A DNA stretch of 64,000 nt, taken from CAIQPS01 sp963721365 (GTDB taxonomy: Bacteria > Actinomycetota > Thermoleophilia > RBG-16-64-13). The DNA lies in contig CAVRJE010000027.1 in assembly GCA_963721365.1 (NCBI GenBank), forward strand, positions 27,108-91,107. The letters are read 5' to 3'. The notes below the pieces were generated by a model. That model did not search any database. It saw only the letters and a list, made by a program, of their open reading frames with translations, and was not told the DNA's origin. Position numbers and translations under genes: made by a program. Shown here in pieces: positions 1 to 9,084 of the stretch (the stretch's first letter is position 1; the number at the start of each line of letters is the position of its first letter).

Positions 1-428
1 CCTGGTACGAGATCGCCACCATCCCGCAGCGCTTTCAAAAGGGTTGCGTGGGGGTGACGGCCGAGTACTCGCTCCGCGAGGACGGGGATGTCCAGGTGGT
101 CAACACGTGCCACGAGGGCACGCTGGACGGGAACGTCAAGCGGGTGGTCGGCAAGGCCTGGGTGGTCGACAAGAAGACCAGCGCCAAGCTCAGGGTCCGC
201 TTCTTCTGGCCCTTCTCGGGTTCCTATTGGATCATCGGGCTTGCCCCCGACTACACGTGGGCGGTGGTCGGCCATCCCAACCGGAAGTACCTCTGGATCC
301 TCTGCCGTTCCCCGCAGATGGACGCCGCGCTCTACCAGGAGCTTCTCACGCTCATCGCCGGCCAGGGCTACGACCTGACCAAGATCGAGAAGACGCTCCA
401 GCCCGGCGGCGAAGCACCGGCCGCTTGA
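1..428 (+). CDS. Lipocalin (Blc type), 5' truncated by window edge
   Basis: The frame is open from base 3 and ends with TGA at 426-428, so the N-terminus lies outside the window. The first visible residues read WYEIATIPQRFQKGC, the GxWYE(I/V)A signature of bacterial lipocalins. It continues through the family-typical VTAEYSLREDG and VNTC segments and the late YLWILCRSP strand. Lipocalins of this type bind hydrophobic ligands or lysolipids at the cell envelope; any lipoprotein signal would be in the missing part. About 141 residues are visible of the usual 170-180. It is convergent with the next operon. Confidence 0.85.
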   Translation, partial: WYEIATIPQRFQKGCVGVTAEYSLREDGDVQVVNTCHEGTLDGNVKRVVGKAWVVDKKTSAKLRVRFFWPFSGSYWIIGLAPDYTWAVVGHPNRKYLWILCRSPQMDAALYQELLTLIAGQGYDLTKIEKTLQPGGEAPAA

Positions 429-444
429 CCCCGCCCGATCGCGC

Positions 445-491
445 GGCGCCCGCCCCCTATATGGCGCCCGCCCCCTATACGGTGCCCCCTA
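445..491. repeat. Short tandem repeat between convergent genes
   Basis: Two consecutive 18-base units (445-462 and 463-480) begin ggcgcccgccccctata and differ only at the last base. A shortened third copy (481-491) runs into the stop codon of the leftward CoA-disulfide reductase gene. No clear stem-loop with a T-tract is seen. It may be a slippage product; no function is inferred. Confidence 0.6.
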
Positions 492-2196
492 GCCCAGAGT
501 TTCGGCGAAGTCCTCCGACAGGATCGCGCGCGACAAGAACCCGCCGGAGAGGTCGCGGGCTTTGAACCCGTTCTGCAGCAGGATGCGGGTCGCGTAGTAG
601 GCGCGCTGGCCGGAGCGGCAGATCACCAGGATGTCGCGGTCGCGCGGCAACTCGCCCAGACGTGAGCGGAGTTGACCGAGCGGGATGTTCACCGCGTCCG
701 GCGCCTGCTCGACCGCCAGTTCGGCGGGCTCGCGGACGTCGAGGAGGAACGCCCCGTCGATGGAGTCCCAGTGGCTCAGGGGCATGTCGCCCCTGAGGAC
801 GTCGGCCGCCACCATCCCTGCGAAGTTCACCGGATCCTTCGCGCTTCCGAACGGGCGGCGCGTAGCAGAGTTCCGCTTCTTCCAGATCGTAGATGGTCGC
901 GCCCATCTGCAGTGCCATGGCCAGGACGTCTATCCGCTTGTCGACGCCGTCTTCGCCGAGGGCCTGCGCTCCCAACAGCCGTCCGTCGGACTTCCGGAAG
1001 ATCACTTTCATCGCGATCAACTTGGCGCCCGGGTAGTAACCGGCGTGGGAGTTCGGGTAGATGTAGATCTTCTCGTAGTCGGTGTCGCCGCGCCGCTTCA
1101 GCGTCTTCTCGCTCTCGCCGGTCCAGGCGATGGTCGCGCCGAACAGCCCGATGACCGAGGTGCCCTGGGTGCCGCGGTACCGAGAGTCACGCCCGGCGAT
1201 GACGTCGGCGGCGATACGGCCCTGCCGGTTGGCCGGCCCGGCAAGCGCGACCAGTCCCCACTCACCGGTGACGTAGTCCTTGACCTCCACCACGTCGCCC
1301 ACGGCGAAGATATCGGGGTCGCTCGTCCGCATGTGCTCGTCCACGCGGATGCCGCCCCGTTCCCCGAGTTCGAGTCCCGCCATCTTCGCCAGCGCGGTGT
1401 CGGGGCGCACCCCGAGCGAGAGGATCACGATATCGGCCGGATGGACCGCCCCGGATCTGGTCTCCACCTCGAGCCCGCCGCCGGCAGTCTGCTTGAACCC
1501 AGCCACGCCGTCGCTCAGCGCCAGTCGTACGCCGTGCCGCTTGAGGTGGGCTTCGACCAGGCGCGCATTCTCCGGATCGATCGGGGGAAGCACGTGATCG
1601 AGCATCTCGAGAAGCGTCACCTCGAACCCTCGGTGGACGAGGTTCTCCGCCGTCTCCAGGCCGATGAACCCGCCTCCGACCACGACCGCTCGGACCTTCG
1701 GGCGCTTCACCTGGTAGCCGGAGTAGTTGTTGATGCCGGCGAGGAGGCCGCTGCCCCTTTCGAGCCATTCGCGGATCTGCCTGGCGTCCGGCACCGTGCG
1801 CAACTGGAAGATCCCCGGCAGGTCGATGCCTGGGAGCGGGGGGCGGACCGAGACGGCTCCGGGTGACAACACCAGCTTGTCGTAGGATTCGGTGGTCATC
1901 TCGCCGGTCTCGAGATCCTTGAGGTCCACGGTCTTCTTGCCGGGCGAGACGCCCACGGCCTCACAGCCGATGCGGGCGTCGATCCCGAACGTGGTGCGGA
2001 AGGTCGCGGCGCTGGCCACGAGGAGCTTACCCTCGTCCGCGATCACGCCCCCGACATGGTAGGGCAACCCGCAGTTGGCGTAAGACATGTACGGGCCGCG
2101 CTCCACCATCAGTATCTCGGCCGTCTCGTCCAACCGGCGCAGACGCGCGGCGCACGAGGCTCCTCCGGCCACTCCACCTACGATGATGACCTTCAT
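489..2196 (-). CDS. CoA-disulfide reductase with C-terminal rhodanese domain
   Basis: FAD/NAD(P)H pyridine nucleotide-disulfide oxidoreductase. The N-terminal FAD motif is VIIVGGVAGGAS, the single redox Cys is in SYANCGLPY (about residue 42), the NAD motif is VVVGGGFIGLE, and the FAD-closing motif is IFAVGDV. A rhodanese domain with loop VICRSGQR follows in the last ~110 residues. The CoADR-RHD family reduces CoA disulfide, CoA persulfide or polysulfide; exact substrate unknown. The start at 2196 (MKVIIVGG) has a GGAAGGAG ribosome site and lies two bases after the gluconokinase stop. The frame is broken by one extra base near 858, between the reductase and rhodanese parts. Last gene of the TetR-led operon. 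Confidence 0.88.
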
Positions 2197-2198
2197 GG

Positions 2199-2674
2199 CT
2201 ATCTCCTTCCCATCTGTCCGATGATCTCTTCGACGATCTCGATCCACGGGTAGCGCGGCGTCTATCGTCAGCGCTCCGGCAGGTTCCTCCAGGTCCTCGA
2301 ACTGGCTCTCGAGCAACTCCGCCCTCATGCAGTGCCCGGTGCGGGCGGCCATGCGCGGCAGGATCAGGTCGTAGCTGCCTCTCAGGTAGACGATCTCAGT
2401 TCCTGAGTTCCCCGCCAGCAGCGTCTGCCGGTAGCGCTCGTTTGAGGGCGGAACAGGCCAAGACGCCAGGAGTGTGGCGCGCTAGACACGATGCTATCAG
2501 GTCGTGCAGGGTGGCAAGCCATGGGGCCCGATCGTCGTCGTCGAGTGCGATGCCCGCAGCCATCTTGGCAATGTTCTCCGGCGGGTGGAAGTCGTCGGCA
2601 TCGTAGAAGTCCCATCCCAGTCTCTCGGCCAGGACCAGGCCTACCGTGCTCTTGCCAGACCCCGACACGCCCAT
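2199..2674 (-). CDS. gntK: Gluconokinase
   Basis: GntK-type shikimate-kinase-fold enzyme that phosphorylates gluconate to 6-phosphogluconate. The Walker A MGVSGSGKST is at the start, followed by YDADDFHPPENIAKMAAG and LDDDDRAPWL, typical of GntK substrate and lid regions. The C-terminal half (IVYLRGSYDLILPRMAARTGH, then ESQFEDLEEP) is in another frame. Extra bases near 2440 and near 2235 are needed to restore about 158 residues, close to the usual 160-175. The ATG at 2674 is the only in-frame ATG after the upstream stop, although FLIV just before it looks coding, so a non-ATG start slightly upstream is possible. It sits downstream of glucose dehydrogenase, giving a glucose-to-phosphogluconate route. 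Confidence 0.85.
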
Positions 2675-2737
2675 GACGATCAGAAAGCGCGGAAGCGAGA
2701 TCTGCGTGAGACAACGATGCCTGGCTTCCCGCGATGG

Positions 2738-3381
2738 CTAGCGGTCGACCTGACGCACCAGCGCGCGGGCCGGCGCTCCGTCGCCTCCGGCGATCTTCAA
2801 GGGGAGGCAGATGAGTTCCACCGGGCCGGGCTCCACCTCGTTCAAGTAGAGCCCCTCGATGACCCAGATCGCCCGCGTTGCAGCAGGGCTTGGTGCGTCT
2901 CGACGCCGTCGGCGCTGAAGCCGCCGACCGAAAGATAGTCGATCCCAACCAGGGCTATCTGCCGCTCGACCAGATACCGCGCCGCCGGCGCCGAGAGATA
3001 CACGAAGTCCTCGGCGAAGGGGCCGGTCTCCCAGGGGCGATCGGAGTTGTGGGTCTTGAAGAGGACTCGTTCGCCGGGCTGGATCTCGTGCCGCGCCAAC
3101 TCGTCGACCTTGATCGACTCGGGGTCGTCGATGGCGATGACCCGGGCCGGACCGATCGCCGCATCCACGGGCATCTGGTCGATGCCGATGCCGCCGGCCA
3201 CGAAGTGCGCCGGCGCGTCCATGTGGGTGCCGGAGTGAGCACCTATCTCCAGGAGCGAGACCGTGCACGGGTCGCCCCGCTCTATCTCCAGCGCGTGGCT
3301 GATGCGGGCCACCGGATCGCCCGGCCAACTGACCATCCCGTTTCTGAGCGTCACCGAGACGTCTGTCCAGGGTGAAGTCAT
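2738..3381 (-). CDS. Cyclase / kynurenine-formamidase-family metal hydrolase
   Basis: PF04199-type cyclase family. The metal-binding signature GAHSGTHMDAPAHF is intact. The N-terminal part carries MVSWPGDP, and ALVGIDYLSVGG lies in the middle, all typical of the family. Members hydrolyse amides or cyclic substrates such as N-formylkynurenine and isatin. The frame shifts near 2870; the C-terminal segment AIWVIEGLYLNEVEPGP resumes and ends with TAG at 2738. It sits between glucose dehydrogenase (20-base gap) and gluconokinase. A lactonase-like role in this operon is conceivable, but it is inferred from context only. Confidence 0.8.
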
Positions 3382-3401
3382 CGCATCCTCTCTTCGGTGC
3401 T

Positions 3402-4496
3402 TCAGCCGATGGTGATGACGTTCTTGATCCCGCCCGGCGCGAGAACCGCTTCGCGAGCGCCGTCGAGCGGCGTACGGGAGGTGATGAGGGCGCTGACGGC
3501 ATCGGGGAAGGTCTGCACGAACCAGCCAAGGTCGTCCACGGCTTCCTCGAACGACGCCCGACCCGCGTTGACCGTACCGCAGATCACGTGATTGTCCAGC
3601 ACCATGTTCCGCATGATGCGCCGCCCGTCGATCTCGATCGGTTCCCCCATCGCCGGCACGCCGGTGGACACGAAGATGCCGTTGACGCCCAGCACGCTGA
3701 GTGCCCCGAAGAAGACGCTCGCGACGCCGGTCGCTTCGTACATCAGGCTGATGTTGCCGACTATCTTCGCCAGGTCTGCGGGCGGGTGCTCGGCGGCGGA
3801 GATGAATCGAGCCCCGATGGCTTCGACGATCCCGACCTTGGGACTGCCAGGATTGTCCCTGGAGTACACCCAGGTGTTGAATCCGCCCCTCACCAGCTTC
3901 ATCGCGCCAAGTAGGCCGATGGGGCCCGCTCCCAGGACCACAGCGTTGAGGTTGCTCGGGTCGTTCTTGAGATCACCGGGCAGCCGCTGCGTCAGCACGC
4001 GCACCTGTTCCGCGGCCTTCTCCGCCACGGTAAGCGGCTCGATGAGGACAGCCACATCGCGCAGTTCCCGCGGCACCTTGACCACGTACTGCTCGTCGTC
4101 GACGACGAACTCGGTCATGTAGCCGTGGACCCCTTTGATGCCCCGCTCGGTGAAGTCGCCGGTGATGCAGAAGTCCTGCCGGCCTTTGCGACAAGGAGCG
4201 CAGTTCTCATGCGGGCACGGCCGGCGCACCGTCAAGACTGCGAGGTCGCCCGGCACCAGGCCCGCGACCCCGCTTCCGACCTCGGTGACTTCGCCAAGTG
4301 CTTCATGGCCGATGATCAGGTACGGGGAGCCCGCCGGAGGCATCCCGTATTCGAATGCGGTGATCTCTCGGTCGGTGCCGCAGATGCCGGCCTCGAGTAT
4401 GCGCAGCTTGACGTCGGCCGGCCGCTCGATCCGCGGTTCGGGGTGGTCGATGAGCCTTGTTTCGCGAGTCGAAGGAAACACAGCCAATGCCTTCAT
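3402..4496 (-). CDS. gdh: Glucose 1-dehydrogenase-like medium-chain zinc dehydrogenase
   Basis: Zinc-dependent MDR enzyme of 364 residues resembling archaeal-type glucose dehydrogenases. The catalytic zinc region is GICGTDREI and IIGHEALGEV. The structural zinc lobe CPHENCAPCRKGRQDFC has four Cys. GDFTERGIKGVHGYM is characteristic of the glucose dehydrogenase branch, and VLGAGPIGLLGA is the nucleotide-binding Gly motif. It oxidises aldoses (glucose or galactose in characterised relatives) to the aldonolactone with NAD(P)+. The frame is intact. It starts 28 bases after the TetR gene, suggesting co-transcription TetR-gdh-cyclase-gntK-CoADR. The true substrate could be another sugar or polyol. 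Confidence 0.82.
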   Translation of the reverse strand: MKALAVFPSTRETRLIDHPEPRIERPADVKLRILEAGICGTDREITAFEYGMPPAGSPYLIIGHEALGEVTEVGSGVAGLVPGDLAVLTVRRPCPHENCAPCRKGRQDFCITGDFTERGIKGVHGYMTEFVVDDEQYVVKVPRELRDVAVLIEPLTVAEKAAEQVRVLTQRLPGDLKNDPSNLNAVVLGAGPIGLLGAMKLVRGGFNTWVYSRDNPGSPKVGIVEAIGARFISAAEHPPADLAKIVGNISLMYEATGVASVFFGALSVLGVNGIFVSTGVPAMGEPIEIDGRRIMRNMVLDNHVICGTVNAGRASFEEAVDDLGWFVQTFPDAVSALITSRTPLDGAREAVLAPGGIKNVITIG

Positions 4497-4524
4497 AATA
4501 TCTTTCTCCCCTACCCGATTGGCA

Positions 4525-5146
4525 CTAGAACTTCGCGCTCACTGGAGGTCGAGCCGGCGCCGTAAGGATTCCATTCCAGACGAAGTGGTCAATCTCGAGC
4601 ATCGCCTGCGTGGCAGTGAGCCCGCAGTCGCCCAGAATCCGCTCGTCACGGACAACAAGAGCTATCTGCCGCAAAACGAGGGCGAGGAAACGCGTATTGG
4701 TGGGTGCGATCTCGCCCGCCTCGACAGCGCCGTCGAGAAACTCAACGAACCGATCGATAAAGGGTTCGGAGATGCTACTCCGATACGCCAGCCGCGCCGA
4801 CTCGAAGCGATCGACGTCGCTGCGGAACGCAGGGGACAGAGGGCGGATCGTGTCCGCTCCGGCCAGCCAGTAGAGCCGCGCCCTGTCCGTGGCGGTCGTG
4901 CCCCGAAGGGCACGGACCTCCATACTGCTCCAGGCTGAGCTTGCTCCAGCGGGCAATGGCCAGCACGATGAGGCTGTCCTTGCTCGACGCGATCTTGTAG
5001 AGGGACGAAGCCGAACAGTGGAGCTCACGGGCCAATTCCGAGATCGTGATTTCCGAGAATCCACGCGCCGAGATGATTCCCATCACCCCGTCGAGCAGTT
5101 CCTCGCGGCGATCGTTATCGAGTCGTTTTCGCACCATTCTGGCCAC
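4525..5146 (-). CDS. TetR-family transcriptional regulator (paralogue 1)
   Basis: The N-terminal HTH is visible: RREELLDGVMGIISARGFSE, then SELARELHCSASSLYKIASSK. The ligand-binding part (RARLYWLAGADTIRPLSPAF, then EPFIDRFVEFLDGAVEAGEI) is in another frame, with the break near 4925. About 206 residues in total. It resembles the second TetR at 14508-15095 over its length: both have ARELHCS-x3-LYK, a SPAFR-x-DVDRF block and a FIDRF block. First gene of the leftward gdh operon and divergent from the glycyl radical operon, so it probably controls both from the shared intergenic region. Confidence 0.85.
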
Positions 5147-5213
5147 CCTAGGCCTGGGCGAAGCACGACTAGCACGCGCCGGTCCAAGTGCACGCGTTGG
5201 TCAAGTTGCGCCA

Positions 5214-5260
5214 TTTACAAGAATTAGCAGAGATATTATAATACTCTAATAGGTTCTTGT
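5214..5260 (+). promoter_or_regulatory. Promoter of the glycyl radical operon with overlapping inverted repeat
   Basis: TTTACA (5214-5219) and TATAAT (5237-5242) are separated by 17 bases, a near-consensus housekeeping promoter pointing at the glycyl radical gene. ACAAGAA (5217-5223) and its exact inverse TTCTTGT (5254-5260) flank the -10 region, a plausible TetR operator. The AT-rich patch stands out strongly in this GC-rich DNA. Operator assignment is inference. Confidence 0.65.
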
Positions 5261-5377
5261 CACTATGGAGATGGCCTGACGAAGACAACGGATACCGGGG
5301 GCAAGAGCATTCCCGAGATCCTGAATGAACGACCCGCAGCCAACCACGTGACCAGCGAAGCCAGAGGAGAGAGCACG

Positions 5378-7802
5378 ATGGCAAAGACAGAGGATGCAAC
5401 CACGAATTCCACCGGTCGGGTCAAAGTCGACAACGCACGCGTCGATCGGCTGAAAGAACAACTCAGGAGCACTCCTGCTGAGGTCGATTTTGAGCGGGTC
5501 AGGATCATGGAGGAGGTGTACGATGACGCTGCCGGCTACCAGACGATCATCTGTAGAGCCAAATTCATGGCAACCCTGCTCGAGAGGAAAGCGTTGTACA
5601 TCGACGACAACCTTTTTGTGGGCACCATGGCAAGCACTGTCAACGGCATCTACACCTATCCGGAATGGCAAGTGGATTGGATGAAAGAGGAGAATACCGT
5701 TGAGAAGTGTAAGACCCCAGAGGACCGCAAGGCGAACGAATGGGCGCTCGAATACTGGGACAAGCGTGCGCTGAAGCCCCGCACGCTTGACATATTCGAA
5801 AGGAAGTATGGTTTCGATCCGCGCCCTTCCTATGCTTCCGGCAATGTCGTCAGCTTCTTTGACTGGCCCGGCGGCGGCGGCAACCTGAACTATCCCCGGG
5901 TTTACAGGGATGGGCTTGCCAGCATGATCAAAGAGGTCGAGGAGCGAGAGGCGGCCCTCGAGATGCGGCTGCCGAATGCCGACAAGTTCGCCTTCTATGA
6001 AGCCAGTCTCATTGTCATGAAGGCCATTATTCGCCTGGCTCACCGTTATGCTGAACTGGCCAGAGAGATGGCGGCGAAAGAGACGAATGCCGTCCGCAAG
6101 CAGGAACTGCTCGACATCGCCGAGGTCTGCGAATGGGTGCCCGAGCATCCGGCCCGCAACCTGAGAGAGGCCATCCAGTGCCACTTCTTCTGTCACATCG
6201 TCGCGGAGATCGAGCAGGTGGGTTGCGGCTATTCTGAGGCCTACCTGGGCCAGAATTTCGAGCCGTTCTATCAGGCCGACAAGGCCGCCGGTCTTATTGG
6301 ATATGACGAGGCAGTCTATATGTTCGAGAACCTCGTTATCAAGCTGAACGAGATCGGCTACTACTATGGCGAGAAGGTCGCCTTGCAGAACTCTGCCGAC
6401 CTGGGGCAGAGCATCTCGCTCGGCGGCTTTACCGAAGATGGAGATGATGCCACCGCAGAAATGGATTATGTGATCCTGGATGCATGCAACTACCTTCACT
6501 TGCCTCAGCCTCCGCTGACGTGCGTCTACACGGAGAGAATGAGCGGCAAATTCCTGGAAAAGGTCCTGGATGTGATCGGCACCGGTATCGGCATGCCTCA
6601 GTTCGTCAATGGCGATGTGATGGTAAAGCGTGCCCTGAATCTGTTCGCTGACTCCAAGAAGGGCCTGCTCGCTCGAAAAAGCCAGACGCACCGCTATTGG
6701 CGCCTGCGTGGGTTCGTACATTCCCTACGAAACCGGTCACCCGGTGGAAGGGCAGCCCAACCTGGGGAAGGTCATCGAGTTGACGATGAACGATGGCTTC
6801 GATCCCCGCACCAAGATGCAGGTCGGACCCAAGACCGGAGATCCCGAGACCTTCAAGACCTTCGAAGAACTGTACGCGGCATTCCAGAAGCAGATAGATT
6901 TCAATGAGGAGGTCCTCCGCCGGGGCGCATGGATCGCCAGCATGCTGTGCGCTGACTTCCTCCCGACTACCTGGCGCTCGCTCCTGACCGGGGGCTGCAT
7001 TGAAACCGGCACCGAGGTCTGGAATGGCGGAGCCAATTACTACACAACCGCGCAGATCGTGGTCGGTGGCGTTGACGCCGCCAACTCGCTCATGGCGGTG
7101 AAAAAGTTGGTCTATGATGACCAGAAGATCACCATGGCGGAACTGAAGAAAGCGCTGGCCGCCAACTTCGAGGGATACGAGCATGTACGCAAGATGTGCT
7201 ATGAAGCCCCCAAACATGGCAACGACATTCCTGAAGTGAACAAGTTGACTCGTCGGGTGTTCGATAGTATCTTTGACGCTTTCCAGAAGGTGGATGGTGG
7301 CGGCAACTACATCAGCCAGGACATCAAGTCAGCGCCCGATGCCTATACCAAGAGCATCCACAACCTGATGGGGATGGTGACGGGCGCGCTGCCGAACGGT
7401 AAATATGCCGGGGTCGCACTCACCGATGGAAGTCTGTCGGCCATGCCGGGCACCGACGTCAACGGACCTACCGCGTTGGTGATGTCTGCGGCGAAAAGTC
7501 AGGATGCCATCAAGTACACGGCAACGCACATGAACATGAAATTCCCGCCCGATCAACTGAAGACACGCAAGGGCCGGGATAACGTGCTGAGTCTTGTCAA
7601 GACCTATTTTGACAATGATGGTTATCACATTCAGTTCAACGTCCTGGACACCGCGATACTCAGGGACGCACAGAAGCATCCCGAAAACTACCGCGACCTT
7701 GTGGTTCGGGTGGCCGGCTTCAGCGCTTTCTTCACCAAGCTGGCGCCAGGTGTGCAGGATGAGGTCATTGCTCGTACCCTGCAGAGTTTCGGCACGAACT
7801 GA
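5378..7802 (+). CDS. Glycyl radical enzyme (PFL-like), substrate unassigned
   Basis: About 808 residues, normal for the family. The C-terminal glycyl radical motif is RVAGFSAFF, close to canonical RVxGYSAxF. The catalytic Cys is in the stretch IGACVGSYIPYE, reached after removing one base near 6665. The residue two after the Cys is Gly, not the Glu of the CxE motif found in choline lyase, glycerol dehydratase and hydroxyphenylacetate decarboxylase. It is also not the Cys-Cys pair of pyruvate formate-lyase. The ATG at 5378 has an AGGAGAGA site; in-frame coding-like sequence upstream (from GTG 5348) leaves the start slightly open. An activase is encoded downstream. The reaction cannot be named from sequence alone. 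Confidence 0.9.
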
Positions 7803-7815
7803 CATCCAACCTGAA

Positions 7816-7848
7816 CGGTGCGGCGTGGCCCTGCGTCACGCCGCACCG
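7816..7848 (+). terminator. Hairpin between glycyl radical enzyme and downstream genes
   Basis: A perfect 12-bp inverted repeat (cggtgcggcgtg, 7816-7827; complement at 7837-7848) with a 9-base loop begins 14 bases after the stop. It is followed only by the weak T-rich gcttcttg, so it is probably a leaky terminator or 3'-end stabiliser. That would lower expression of the distal genes relative to the abundant enzyme. Confidence 0.5.
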
Positions 7849-7908
7849 AACGCTTCTTGATCGGCGCCACAACAGAGCGCAAGACGCATGCGAGGGAGAA
7901 GGTACGCT

Positions 7909-9084
7909 ATGAATACGGAAGGTGGCCACGGCAACTACCGGAGACGCATCGCCATCATGGTGGGCGCCGGCTTCGTTCCTGGTATGAACTCCGTGGTGAT
8001 GGGTGCGGCGTTGGCGGCGGGCAGAATGGGATGGGAGGTTGTCGGCATCCGTGATGGCTTCGCCGGGTTGCTGCACCCGGAGCGCTACCCCGATGGCGGG
8101 CTGGTGACCCTCAGCCCCCAACTGGTCGAGAACCTGGATCCGGCGGCCGGCGGCATCCTGGGCCAATCGGGCTGGGTCGATCCGTTCCACGTCCGCACGG
8201 TCAACGACGACGACATGGTCGAAGAAGTGGACATGTCCGATGATCTTCTGAAAGGGCTTCGGACAGAGGAGATCGATGCGCTGATCGCCGTCGTTGGCGG
8301 CCGTGGGCTGAGTATTCTCTACAAGCTCCATCGCAAGGGGCTCACCACGGTGTGCATTCCCCGCTCGATCGAAAACGACATTGCCGCCACGTCGGTGTCC
8401 TTCGGCTTCAACAGCGCCCTCAGCTTCACCATCGAGATGCTCGACCGGGCTCGCCAGGCGGCCCAGTCTGCCCGCAAGATCGCCGTGGTGGAGGTCCTGG
8501 GCGAGCAGGCCGGATGGGTGGCGCTGCAGGCCGGTATCGCCGTTGGCGCCGACGCGGTGCTGATTCCCGAGATTCCCTGCGATCTGAAGACGGTGGCCGC
8601 AAGGTTGAAGGAAAAGGTGTCACCCAGGCGGCCGTACGGGCTGGTAGTGGTGGCCGAAGGCGTGAGCTTGGCCGATACCCGGCACGTCCAGGCAGAGCCA
8701 TCCTCGCTCAAGGCTTCTCTGTCGCCGCTGGCAACCGGCAATGCCGGCGACCACGTCATTCAGCGGTCCGGCCAGGCAGCCGAGACCGTGGCCAGCCGGC
8801 TGCAGCTGCTGATCGCTGAGGAAACCCAACCACTGGTCCTGGGTCTCTGGGTCAGGGGCGGCGCCCCCACAGCCGTCGACCGCCAACTGGGGATGGCCTA
8901 CGGGGCCGGGGCGGTACGGGCGCTGCACGCGGGCAAAAACGGGGCGATGGTCGCTTTTGTGCCGCCGGACATTACGTTCGTGCCGCTGGCGGAAGCGATC
9001 AACAAGGTCAGAACCGTGCCCGCGGACAGCGAATTCATCCAGATAGCCCGCTCTCTCGGCATCAGTCTGGGGAGGGAACTATGA
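7909..9084 (+). CDS. Phosphofructokinase-fold protein with altered active site
   Basis: About 391 residues with clear PFK-A fold landmarks: PGMN (24-27), GIRDGFAGLL (46-55), AGGILG (80-85), PRSIENDI (151-158), VEVLGEQAGW (194-203) and LIPE. Several residues that define catalysis are changed. GGDGS is GGRGL (130-134), the TIDND aspartate is Glu (SIEND), and the Arg of MGRxxG is Glu. The N-terminal GGDAPGMN is degraded to GAGFVPGMN. A normal fructose-6-phosphate kinase is therefore unlikely; it may bind a different phosphorylated ligand or be regulatory. The ATG at 7909 follows GAGGGAGAAGG. It overlaps the activase gene by four bases, so co-expression is clear. Confidence 0.75.
   Translation: MNTEGGHGNYRRRIAIMVGAGFVPGMNSVVMGAALAAGRMGWEVVGIRDGFAGLLHPERYPDGGLVTLSPQLVENLDPAAGGILGQSGWVDPFHVRTVNDDDMVEEVDMSDDLLKGLRTEEIDALIAVVGGRGLSILYKLHRKGLTTVCIPRSIENDIAATSVSFGFNSALSFTIEMLDRARQAAQSARKIAVVEVLGEQAGWVALQAGIAVGADAVLIPEIPCDLKTVAARLKEKVSPRRPYGLVVVAEGVSLADTRHVQAEPSSLKASLSPLATGNAGDHVIQRSGQAAETVASRLQLLIAEETQPLVLGLWVRGGAPTAVDRQLGMAYGAGAVRALHAGKNGAMVAFVPPDITFVPLAEAINKVRTVPADSEFIQIARSLGISLGREL

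Noticed and set aside
685..1866. Long rightward open frames opposite the CoA-disulfide reductase (and similar frames opposite the DHA2 exporter, fmdA, glnS and carB)
   Set aside because: They are antisense shadows caused by high GC content, with Arg/Gly/His-rich low-complexity translations and no ribosome sites.
6640..6720. Programmed frameshift in the glycyl radical gene
   Set aside because: The break has no slippery heptamer or stimulatory structure, and identical single-base breaks occur in dozens of unrelated genes, so a sequence error is more likely.
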